From the NCBI GenBank assembly GCA_014706385.1, contig JACGZH010000010.1, forward strand, positions 1,023,501-1,087,500: a stretch of DNA of 64,000 bases, read 5' to 3'. The DNA comes from Phaffia rhodozyma (lineage: Eukaryota > Basidiomycota > Tremellomycetes > Cystofilobasidiales > Mrakiaceae). Positions within the stretch are counted from its first letter, which is position 1; each line of letters opens with the position of its first letter. Positions 35,740-46,500 of this stretch are shown piece by piece. A model generated the notes under the pieces. The model saw only the letters and a program-made list of their open reading frames with translations, ran no database searches and was not told the DNA's origin. The position numbers were made by a program, and so were the translations under genes.

Positions 35740-37252
35740 TCAAAGCTCCCCTCTTCGTCTTCGCTTGATTCGATCACCCATACTCTCTGCTTCGAGCTCC
35801 AGACTTGACGGTTTGCTCTCTCCTTGACCAATCCTTTCAACGGTCTCACGTTTATTGATCCGTTCAGATGCCAACACTCCTTCCAGAGTCAGCTCTCCCT
35901 TGGCTTCAACGCTAAAACTTGTAATGATAGAACTCTCCGATGATTCGATTTTAGGAAGGACTTTAATCTTGACAGGTTTGATAGGTCTTGTCGTAGGGTT
36001 TGCGATGGATGACATCAAAAACGGGAGATCAGAAGCGAATAGGACCTAAGACGAAGACAGAAACAGAGATCTATCCCATAAGTAAGAGCAAAAAGACAAA
36101 GAAAGACGATGGGAAAGAAGAAATTTAAGGTGAGTTGACTTACGGCCTGTGTCCAACCAGCCCAATCCCCCCAAACTTCTCGAAGTTTACTTTGTGTGAT
36201 ACCATAGACCGACTTTGTCATTCCCTTCCCTTTTCCACCTGTCCGCAAGCCGTATAGTCTCTCCGCAAACCCAACTACGTGGACATCCAACGGGACCACC
36301 TCTTTCTTTCCCAAACTCATCAACAGCACACAATCCGCCACTTTCGGGCCGACACCCGTGAACTCGAGAAGAGCCTCCCGAGCTTTATCCGTAGGTAACG
36401 CTCGGAGACTCTCCAGGTACTTCTGTGGGTCCGAATGGGATTCTACAAGAAGGCGCGCAGTTTGATGAATGAATTTTGAACGGTAACCAAATCCTAATGA
36501 CAGAAGCGTTGGCACCGTCGACGCATCAGTAAATGAAGAAGGAGGTGGAAACGGGTGGTATGCCTTTGGGTTAGCGGAGACGGTCATATCACTGGCAGCA
36601 GCAGCAATAGCACCACCTGTGACCTGGCTGGATGGAGGTGGTTGATAAGTCAGCAGAGGCGGAGAGAAATGATGTGCGGCCGATTGAACCATGGATGTGA
36701 TTCGGGCAATATTGTTGTTCGATGAACAGATAAAGCCAAACAGACATTCCCACGGGTCTTGGTTCAGAACTCTCACACCGGGCAAGAGAGTCCCAACCTG
36801 TTTTCCTTTACTGTAGACTTGATCTCGAGCAGCCCAGTCGGACTCAAGTTGAACAAGGTCGACGTCGAGTTGAAAATATTTTTTGATCCACTCGATCGTC
36901 GTCCGGTCTAGCTTTGGGTCTGTAGTGAAGGCGGCGGATGCGGAGGAGGCCGGAAAGATCGCTTGATAGTACAGCTGGGTTGCCGTCTGCCGAAGAACAA
37001 CAAGTCTGTCGGAAAGACAGAGAGAGTATTCTTCGGTAGCCAAGTCGATATCTTGAGATACTTTCTCCGGCGGGGCCAATCTTGTGAGGGTCCATCTGAA
37101 GGATTGGCCTGTGGTGGAGATATCAGTAAATATGAATGACGTCGGTGGACAAGATAGAAGAAGCACAGGGAGTGCGCACCAGATTTCAAGACATGAGCCA
37201 GTGAGAGCTGAGATGGAGACATCGAAAGGGACCTCCAGTGAGCAAGAGCCAT
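35740..37252 (-). CDS. OGG1: 8-oxoguanine DNA glycosylase/lyase
   Basis: Base-excision repair enzyme that removes 8-oxoguanine and nicks the strand. Start at 37252 (MALAHWRSLSMSPSQLSLAH); an intron near 37110-37176 restores LKSGQSFRWTL, the conserved N-terminal motif. The glycosylase core includes DPWECLFGFICSSNNNIARI, GFGYRSKFI, and the helix-hairpin-helix EFTGVGPKVADCVLLMSL with the catalytic Lys. VPLDVHV follows with the catalytic Asp. An insertion between the NNNIARI helix and GFGYR (GGAIAAAASDM region) is longer than in the human enzyme. A last exon (35740-36045) adds about 100 polar residues ending in a very basic nuclear-type KRRRRGEL. About 440 residues in total. Confidence 0.93.
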
Positions 37253-37580
37253 CGGAGATGCAACCCTTGTGTTGATGTTAACGACGGATACCAGAGAAAG
37301 GACGGAGGACAGTCGGGGTTGAAGGCTGAAGGTTGGAAGTTAGAGGTCGGAGGTTGGAAGCTCAATACACTTTTCCTAATGATTTCTTGGATCAAACATT
37401 ACAAAAATTGAAGAAAATTTCTATTGATTTCTCGAATCGTCTAAAACTCTCCACGTTTTCACCTTCAACTCTTTATCACTCAGACCATCATCCGCTCCTT
37501 CTCCTCAATACTCTTACCAGTTCGATCTTGGTCAGATACACAGTTTCAATCAACTCAATCAACTCAATCCACCCATCCAG
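37253..37580. other. Divergent promoter, OGG1 and TBP
   Basis: Only about 330 bases separate the two start codons, so regulatory DNA must be shared or tightly packed. No other gene seen. Confidence 0.6.
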
Positions 37581-39384
37581 ATGTCTCTCAACCTCCCCGG
37601 ATCATCCTCATCGGCTACGCCGAGACTGCCCCCGCTCCCGAACACAGCGGGAGGTCTCTACTCTGCCGCCACCCCGGCTGGTTACCCTTCAGTCCCTTCT
37701 CCCTTTGCATCTGCCACCCCGCATCATAATCCGGCACTCTCCCTTCCCATCTCGGCTCCGACTCCTGGACCAGGACCGATGACACCTGCGGTTGGAGGAG
37801 CAACTACCAGTGTGCCCTCAGTACCCGAGTGAGTTGTGTTTTTAAGATTTTTTTCCGCTCTGCTGACCGAAAGCCACAATGGCTTCTTGGGTGCACAACA
37901 CGAGCGGAAGTTTTCTATCTTTCGCCTCGAATGTACATGCGGCTAGATCGATGTTCTGATATTTTATGGTTCTTGCTTTGCCAAAAAAAATGATTCACGT
38001 TACTTGGTCTGCCTTTCGAACGATCCGCTGTCGTCTTCGGTTCTTCTTACCTATACATGTGTTGATTATCCCACGATGCTTTCTGGACCGGACCGATCTG
38101 GCAGGATCACAGCTGTGGCGGGAATCGTGCCTACCTTGCAGTACGTAGATCGCTTTTCATACACTCAAGCCTGTCACTTTCAGCCAAAGGGATTGGTCCG
38201 ATATCAACGATATATCAGGAGCGAACCACTCTGTATGCAATGCGGATGGAAGAAGGAGTTACATTAAACGTCTGGCAGTCCCCCCGGTCTCAAGGCTCAG
38301 CGTTTCCTGAGGACAGCTCATGACCAACAGATCAGATAGCGAAGAACTCGATTGGAAGCCGACAACGCCAATTGATATATCTTGATTGTCTATTTGCCTA
38401 AAGTATTTCACTGACATCACGTTTGCTTGCTGTTTTTTTGTGCCTCTGTTTTCTCTGTCATCCCTCCCGTTCTCTACTCTAGGAATATTGTGGCAACTGT
38501 GAATCTTGATTGTAGGCTGGACCTGAAGACGATTGCTTTGCACGCGAGGAATGCAGAATACAATCCAAAGGTTTGTTATTGGTCTTCTCCATAAAGACCG
38601 ACTGACAAATAGGACTCGGGGATGAACGCGTCCTGACACATGCCAGTTCCTTCTGTCATCAACCAAAAGCGTTTTGCGGCTGTCATCATGAGAATTCGAG
38701 ATCCCAAAACGACCGCTCTAATCTTTGCCTCTGGTAAGATGGTGGTTACTGGTGCAAAATCTGAGGATGATTCTAGGCTGGCTTCTCGAAAGTGCGTATG
38801 CTTTTGTTTTATAGATACTTGATCGATGCCAACTTGATCAAACTCAACTAACTTTCATGCTTGAATTTTTTCTATTTTATTTCTCTAATCCTTGTTCAGA
38901 TACGCTCGAATCATCCAAAAGCTCGGGTTTGACGCAAAGTTTCAAGAATTCAAGATCCAGAACATCGTCGGCTCTTGTGATGTCAAATTTCCTATTCGAC
39001 TGGAAGGTCTGGCGTACTCCCACGGATCTTTCAGTTCTTACGAGCCCGAGGTACGCGTCTTGTCTTTCCGAGCTTTCTGTCAAGTTGTCTCAGGAAATTT
39101 TTATATTGACAGAACGGTGTACATTGCCTCTTTGACTTGATTCGATCATAGCTGTTCCCTGGATTGATCTACAGAATGATCAAGCCGAAAGTCGTCTTGC
39201 TTATTTTCGTTTCTGGAAAAATCGTCTTGACTGGTGCAAAAGTTAGGAGCGAGATTTACACTGCGTTCAACCAGATCTATACTGTGTTGGCTGAATTCAG
39301 GTTCGTACATCATGCATCTTTGATATGTTTTCTTGAGAGCTAGATCACTGACAGTGACAGATTTAAATCAACAGAAAACCCTAA
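37581..39384 (+). CDS. SPT15: TATA-box-binding protein
   Basis: General transcription factor for all three RNA polymerases and TFIID core subunit. Start at 37581 ([17 protein letters not shown]) gives a Pro/Ser-rich N-terminal part of about 83 residues, then the saddle core: [66 protein letters not shown], then [50 protein letters not shown] and the end EFRKP. Both direct repeats are complete and DNA-contacting positions look intact. Seven or so exons; the stop is at 39382-39384. The core is almost identical to yeast and human TBP; the N-terminal tail differs, as is usual. Confidence 0.97.
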
Positions 39385-40048
39385 TATCGTGTCCTCTCTC
39401 TCCTTGTGTGCTTCTCTCTTGGTCCCGAGGGGTGCTTGATTGGAGGCCGTCCGTTGCTAGGTCCTGCTTTTAGTTTGATCATAGTCTGCCCTCCTTTGTT
39501 AACTCCTTTTCCGGGAGATCGTTGTTCGACGCCTTCTTCCGCTTCTCTGTGTTCTAGCGTGTTTTGTTGAGGTTTTTGTCTGTCAAAATCACACATATAT
39601 AGTCAGCTTCAAATAGAAAAAGGCGTGTTAGTCTTGACTCTGCTTTTTCTTTCTTTTCACTTTTAATTTCGTTTCTTTCGTTTTGCATATTCCCAAAGAA
39701 CAAAAAAAAGAAAACAGAACTTTCCTCTTTGTTTGTCCCCCTATTCGACTTTTCCCTCTTTTAGTTTTTTCTTTCGATCGTTTTCTGCCTTCATCTTAAC
39801 TCTCTTATTCCCATCTCATAACCTCTTATGTAACAACATTATTCGCCCTTGCTTCTCAGGCTTCCTTATATGAACGTATATGAGTGTTTGTAGATGAAAC
39901 CTGAAGCTTAAGAAAGAAAGCCTTAGCACGTCTGGAGAAAGATCGACTCAAGTATAAACAATTCATCAATACGAATCTCATCATACAAGTATACAATCAC
40001 CAAATCTCGATCTTGCTATCATATGTGTTTCATTTACAGAGCGGTGCT
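39385..40048. other. Convergent intergenic region
   Basis: T-rich 3' flank of TBP and 3' flank of a minus-strand gene. No gene seen. Confidence 0.5.
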
Positions 40049-41725
40049 CTACCGGATCTGGGCTTTGGAAGATTTCATCCTCCTTGCTCGTTTCTTGAGT
40101 CGATCGCGGAGAGTCTTCGATATGCCCGACCGATATCTCTTTCCAGACCATTTCTTCTCGTCCCGTTTAGTTGCGTAAGGTTTCCTAGGCGAGCAAGAAC
40201 AAGACGCGGAGATCGATGCCTTGCGGGTCATCGATGCTGATGAAAAAGCGGTGTCCTCACGATTGAGTTATAAATTGGTGCTGTCTCGACATCACGATTA
40301 CATTTAGATGTTATAGGAAGAGACATACCTGAAGAGTCGGATAAAAGACCTAAGCTAAGGTTTGCTAAGTGATGATTGGTATGTTCATCGGAAGGGTTGA
40401 CGACCGAGACCGAACGAGAGGGGCAGTCCTTTCTGTCTGGCGTTCGTCGGGAGCGGCCTTTGAGTCTGTGATGGGTCACTCGGCGGACCGAGGATGATGC
40501 TGAACTTGATACGCTTAGCTGAGACGGACAGATGCCCGGTCCGGCTTGGTTTGCGGTGAGATCAGTCCGGATCGCCGTTGCTGAGCTGAATGCCTTATCG
40601 GATGAACCAGAGGAAGGCAATTGCTTAGAAACGCAAGGAAGAGGTGGGTGAATGCAAGGTGCGTAGGAGAGATAACCTGCTATCGGCTCATACAGTCCGA
40701 GGTCGAACGATAAGGACGTGTTAAGCAGAGGAGTAGTTGTCGAAACGTAGATGTCTGGTGTTGATGATGTTGAACTGAAGATAAAATGAGGCTGGGAGTC
40801 TGGACTGGGGATGATCGAATGGGTGTCGTGCGATCGATGCCGACGAGCCTTTGCTGGAGTGATAGGCAAAACGAAACTTGAGGTGATAGACGATGGCTCT
40901 AATAATCAAGCAGATAGTTCGTTAGAGACATATATCATATATCTATATCAAAGCTGAGACAATATACGGTGATGATTCGGCTGACTTGATTCTCTTTGTA
41001 CAGTGGCCCTGAACCTCTTGAGGTCTGATTGAGAATCGGATAGCGATTGGATGGTGTCTTGTTCAACCACTTCATTATTCAGTCGAATTCGGCCGGCTTC
41101 TGGTTGCCTTTTCGATTCCAGGTCAGATCCGACTAAATGATTTTGCTTTAAAAGTACTATGATGCAGAAGACGTGACACAGTTAGAATCATGCCTTTTGA
41201 AATCGGTTGTTTGGAGTGACATACTTTGATCTGCAAACGAGAAGCGGTCGGGAACATAGTCAATCGAGCTGGCAGATACTGTGGAGGCTGCATCATAGAA
41301 CACATCCATTGTAGGAGATGATGAAGCAGAAGATACATCAAGGAAGCTGAGGCAATACCTATCCTTGGGAGGGGTAGCCACCTGAGTTTCTCCAGCTGTT
41401 GTGTTCAAGATGACATATTAAGCGGACTATCTCAAGCTAGAGACCGTTGAAAAGCAAGACACATACATTCTCTTCTCATCAAAACATCATTTCTTCTATC
41501 TGATGGTATAGCCTGGTATGTTCTTGAGCAGGTTGGACTAAGATCGTTGACGTAGGTAGAACCTCTGCTTCCAATCGAAGATGGCGACCCACTAAATCGG
41601 TCTGATAATCACGAGGTAACGATGACAGTCAGTCTCATATCTTTCAGATTGACGTAAACAAAACCTGAAAACGATAGACAGAATTTCTTACACTGATTAT
41701 AAGATCCTGGAACAGAGTAATACAT
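40049..41725 (-). CDS. Unrecognised Ser-rich protein with basic C terminus
   Basis: I do not recognise it. Six short exons join in frame from the start at 41725 (MYYSVPGSYNQ): RFSGSPSSIGSRGSTYVNDL, then GETQVATPPKDRYCLSFLDV, then LLKQNHLVGSDLESKRQPEA, then PSSITSSFVLPITPAKARRH and a long Ser/Thr/Pro-rich stretch, then an exon that turns strongly basic (KWSGKRYRSGISKTLRDRLK KRARRMK) up to the TAG at 40049-40051. About 480 residues. The basic end could bind DNA or RNA or be a nuclear signal. It lies downstream of TAF11 on the same strand. Confidence 0.55.
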
Positions 41726-42251
41726 GTTGAGCTAGATATGGAAAGACGTGAAGGTGGGTGCTAGGTGTTGCGTGTCGAAGAAGGGGTTTGTTCTCCATCT
41801 CAATAGCAGATAAGATTAGAAATCGGCTGCTTAGCTTACTAATCGTCGCGCCTATAATCTTGCCCCGAACACTACATACAGCAAACTCATCCCGGTCTGA
41901 CCAACGTATCCCACAGAAGCTAACATACAATAATCAGAAGAGATCTGAGAGCATTCAGTATGTAGATGAACAAAATCGAATGTCGGTCATGTTCGACTAG
42001 AGCAAAGTGCATCGATCGCAAATATGTCCATTCACGTAACTATGTCGTGAAACCAGGTACTGCTAAGATATGGAAAGTGAAGGGGTGTATGAGGACAGTT
42101 GTCCCATGTTCCGTCTGATGAGCGATCCAAATCAGTCGGAAGACCTTTTTAAAGTGACCACATCGAGTGGCGGAAGGAAATGTTGGTTGCAACAGCGAGG
42201 CATTCCATTACGAGTATGGTGAGAAGATTGTGGATCAAAGTCTGTAGTTCA
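41726..42251. other. Intergenic region, no gene seen
   Basis: Short stretch between two minus-strand genes. It should hold the promoter of the Ser-rich gene. Confidence 0.5.
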
Positions 42252-43264
42252 TTAGCGAACAAACAAACTCGTCTTCTTCCCTGCTCCCGGTCGTTTTCCT
42301 CCAAACTTGGATTCGTTGACGAACAGCCTATGTGCCTCGCGAAGATGTGCTGGAGATAGTGGTCCAGTTTGACCCCACTGCTCCTGAACCTGTCGAGCTG
42401 GTTTGTGTAATGAACCAAGGCAAATTTGAATGAGTCGAAAATTTTCAGATGCAAAAGATGGATAGCATTCGGTGAATGTTACCTTTGGCTATGATCAATC
42501 CGACAAAAACTTTGCTGACTCCTCCGACGATGAGAATAGTGTCGTCGTTCATGGTGTTTCCTGTCGATTGTTGTATAAGCTGAGCGATCAAACTTAATTA
42601 TAAATAAACTTGAACCCCATCCACAGGACAGACACCATACAAACATATGAAAACCAACGTTGAAAGAAGGACCAACCTTTTTCATCTGTGCTTTCGGAAA
42701 ACTAGCCATCTTCCAGGCATCGAACCGTTCCCTCTGATCTGCATCCATATACTGAGTCAAGAACCTATTTGCTTTCACACCAGGTGAACTGATCAGACAA
42801 AATTTCGCGTTTATTATTGCTGAGAACTAATCCAATCATACATACATTTGTTCTTCCTTGACTCTGTTCAGTCGTCTTCTCACCACAGCTGTCTCTCCTC
42901 CTCCTCCCACGTCAATCTGCAAGTCATCTTCCCACGTCCCCTCATCACCGTCAGCATCTTCTCCGTCTTCGCCAGGAATCAAGCTCGCCCCGGGCTTTAC
43001 CGAGGTTCCTCTACTACTTGCCACGCTAGTTGCTCTGACTCCAGTTGATGGATGATCTCCGGTAAGAGAAGTGATAGATCCTTGACGGACCGTGGTGATG
43101 TTTCGCTTGACGTCACCTCCCTCTTTTAATCGTCGCTTGTACGGACCTCGAGAGCCTTTACCAGTAGCTGGTTTGGTCAGGTTTGGTAGAGCAATATAAC
43201 TGGATGTTGGAGAGGTGTATGCTGACGAGGCAGCTGGTGAAGGCGCTGGAGAGAACCCGGACAT
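42252..43264 (-). CDS. TAF11: TFIID subunit TAF11
   Basis: Histone-fold subunit of TFIID that pairs with TAF13. Start at 43264 (MSGFSPAPSPAASSAYTSPT); the first 140 residues are disordered with basic (GPYKRRLKEGGDVKR) and acidic (EDGEDADGDEGTWEDD) patches. The histone fold is spread over the next exons: FDAWKMASFPKAQMKK, then LIQQSTGNTMNDDTILIVGG with VSKVFVGLIIAK, then ARQVQEQWGQTGPLSPAHLR and EAHRLF. This matches the TAF11 order, including the PLSPxHLREAxR signature. The protein ends KKTSLFVR before the TAA at 42252-42254. About 245 residues, four exons. It is divergent to POL1 and 3 kb from the TBP gene. Confidence 0.93.
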
Positions 43265-43413
43265 CTTGTTTATTCTAAGTGGATGAGGCTTGCTGGACGG
43301 ACGTGCGAACTTATCCCTGAAAGATCTGATTGAAGGCGAACATGTAGTAGAATGAATCAGGTTAGGGTTGGAACATGTGCTTACCTAATACCATCACATT
43401 GGATCCACACTTG

Positions 43414-43437
43414 TCGCGTCATTCAATTCTGACGCGT
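43414..43437. promoter_or_regulatory. MCB-like (MBF) sites in the TAF11/POL1 promoter
   Basis: A perfect MluI cell-cycle box ACGCGT is at 43432-43437, and a near match TCGCGT is at 43415-43420, about 150-170 bases before the POL1 ATG. MBF binds such sites to drive G1/S genes in yeasts. Use in this species is inferred. Confidence 0.5.
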
Positions 43438-43583
43438 CTTGATTTTCTATTCGGCCAACATAACAATTAACCCATTCAGTGATCGTTGTCTCTGCCTTCA
43501 AACAATCTACCATCCATTCTCTGACTTGTAGAAGCTCGATTGTTCCTCCTTAACACAGCTAATACAGCTATCGAATTCTAACC

Positions 43584-46500
43584 ATGTCCTCCCGCCAGGC
43601 AAGAGACGCCAAACTAGCAGATCTGAGGGCGGCCAGAGCAGGTGTATCCAGAGCGAAACAATGGCAGGTCCGTCTTCTGTTTTGCTGTCTAACTGTAGAT
43701 TCATTAAGAGCATGGCAATTGGGTCATCATTTGTCTTTGAGCCCCTCAGGAGTATAGAATGAGATATTGAACAACCTTTTCAGTCTTAGGCTTGTTCCTG
43801 ATCCGGCTTGTCACTGACATCAACTTTACTCTGTTACAATCGTCATCAATCTACCAGGCATCAGCAAGCTCAAACAAACTATACGATGAAGTCGATGTGG
43901 AGGAATATGACCAGATTGTCAGAGACAGGCTCAATGAGAATGACTTCATTGAAGATGACGATGGTAGTGGCTACATAGATGATGGTCGAGAAGTTTGGGG
44001 TAGAAGCGATGATGATGAAGAGGCAGACGAAGAGGATAGAAGAGAAAGAAAGGGTACGGAACTGTTGTTAGCCGGATGTCTACCTCGTCAGGTTTAGAGT
44101 ATCAAGCTGACAGTTCGCTTTCGTTCTATTCACTATGTTCTATCTCGATTAGATGCCAAGCGAGCTGCGAAGATCAAGAACAAAGTAAAGGCTCCCAAAC
44201 AGGCTCCTCGTCCGGTTCCTCCTCCTTCCGCGAACGCCTACCGACCGGTGATATCTGAAGCCAAAGAGTCAGGCTTCATGGCCAACTTGCTCTCCAGCTT
44301 TGCAGAAGACGTCAAACCCACTCCTCGACCTCCCATTCCTGCTTCTCATATGTCCTCTCGCAAGAGGAAGATGTTATCTCCTGGTACAACACGATCCTCC
44401 AAGGGGCACACTCCAGCAGATGATGAACGAGGATCGCTCGACTGGGAGTCGCTAGACGCTCAGTCTGCCTTTGGCGAGAAGAAGATCAAGGTAGAAGAGG
44501 ATATAGATATGGAGGACCCAGAGTTTGGCATGCAATTCATGGGATCTCCCGAATGGGGATCTGATCAAGACGACGATGAGGATCCGGATGTGACTTTGAA
44601 GGATGGAAAAGTACCTGATCTTTCAGGAGATGAAGACGATCTGGCAGTCAAAGTCAGACGAAATGTCAAGCCGGATATAGCTTTAGGATCGTCAACATTG
44701 GTCAACCTTCCAGCAGCAGCAGCAAACTCCATCCCTTCGCGGAAGTTTGTGAATGCTACTTCGGTAGCTGTCAAGAAGCCCAATGTCCTTCGACCTCTCC
44801 CAACTCACATCGATCCAGACGAAGAACCTACAAAGCCCGAGTGGCTAGCGCTCTCAGAATCTCTTACTACCACTGTCGTTCCATCTTCCGACCATCAGCC
44901 ACCTTCGTCTCCGGCCCAGGCAGAATTTGTTCCCGAACCCAAGACTAAAGGGTCTAAGGCCTCAGCCTCATCCGCTAAGAAGACTTTTCAGACCACGGTA
45001 GAGGCTTTCGAACAAGATGGATCGACACTCCACATGTTCTGGTTAGATTTTCACGAACAAGAAGTAAGATCTGATGCAGGTACAATCAAACACCTGTATT
45101 TGTTTGGAAAAGTATGGGATAAGGCTGCGCTTGGAAGACAGGGTAAATGGGTTAGTTGTTGTCTAAAGATCAACGGTCTGGAAAGAAACTTGTTTATCGC
45201 ACCTCGGAGAAGAACATTCCGTGAGTTATCTCTCTAGGCTAATCTCTTCTACGCACTACTGGGGACTACTATCAACATTGGCTGACAAGAAACATTCCTT
45301 GTTGTATCCATGATATATAGTTCAAGGTAACGAAACAGACCTTGTGCCGGAGAAAAACGATGTAAAACGGGAGTTTGACCAAAAAAGGAGGGAACATGGT
45401 ATTACATCATTCATGGCCAAATGGGTCAAAAGAAACTATTCTTTTGGGGTCGAGGGCGTTCCATCCGGAGAAAACGATTGGTTAAAAGTGATATATGGGT
45501 TTGACGGTATGTCTTTCCCTTGATTTGCTATTACGATGGAGACAAATGTTCATCACTTTATATGACCCCTTCCTCAGAGCCCGCTTTGCCTACCAACCTG
45601 AGTGGAAACACGTTTGGTCACGTCCTTGGAACGAATACCAGTGCTTTCGAAATCTTCGTACTGAAGCGCAAAATTATGGGTCCTTGCTGGCTGGAAATCA
45701 AGAACGCTGAAATAAGCGGAAAAGGTGTACGTTGAACGCACTGCACATGGCCTGTTCTCATCGTAGCTGTTCTTAACGTCCCTTCTCACATTCTCACATA
45801 GGTATCCTGGTGCAAACTTGAGGTGACGGCTTCTGATCCCAAGGACATCCGACCTCTCGCTGATGGAGACGATCTTAAAGAGATGCCTCCTTTGACAATC
45901 ATGAGTTTGACGGCCAGGACGATTGTTAATCACAAAGAAAACACCCGAGAGGTGGTCTGCGTTGCAGCTCGGGTATGGAATGGGGGTAAGAATCAGACGT
46001 CAACATAGAATTCCATTCCTAACATGGCACTAATCACTTCTCTAAAACTACCTTAATTTATGCATTTGTTTTTAATAGCGAACATTGGTGATCCAACCCC
46101 TCCTGAGAAGCAGCCCAGCTCAATACACACTATCGTCCGTCCTTTGGGCGATTTCCCACCCGGATTTGTCAACAAGTGCAGGAGCGAGGGCTCAAAGATC
46201 GTTCCTGTGAAAGATGAAAGCTTGCTCCTCAACAACCTCCTCAGTCAGTCTATTTCTTGTCTTCAGCCCCTATCACCACAATCCTTCTAAATGTTGTTCT
46301 CCTTCCTTCTGCGTACCGTCAATGATATTGGCTATTCTTCATGACAGGTAATATCTCTCGACATGACCCAGATGTTATCGTGGGGCACGATTTCTTAAAT
46401 GTCTCTTTAGAGGTCCTGCTGCAGCGAATGAGCAAGCACAAGTCTCCCGACTGGTCTCGAGTGGGTAGGTTTAAGCGGAGAGGACAACCCCCTACGACCA

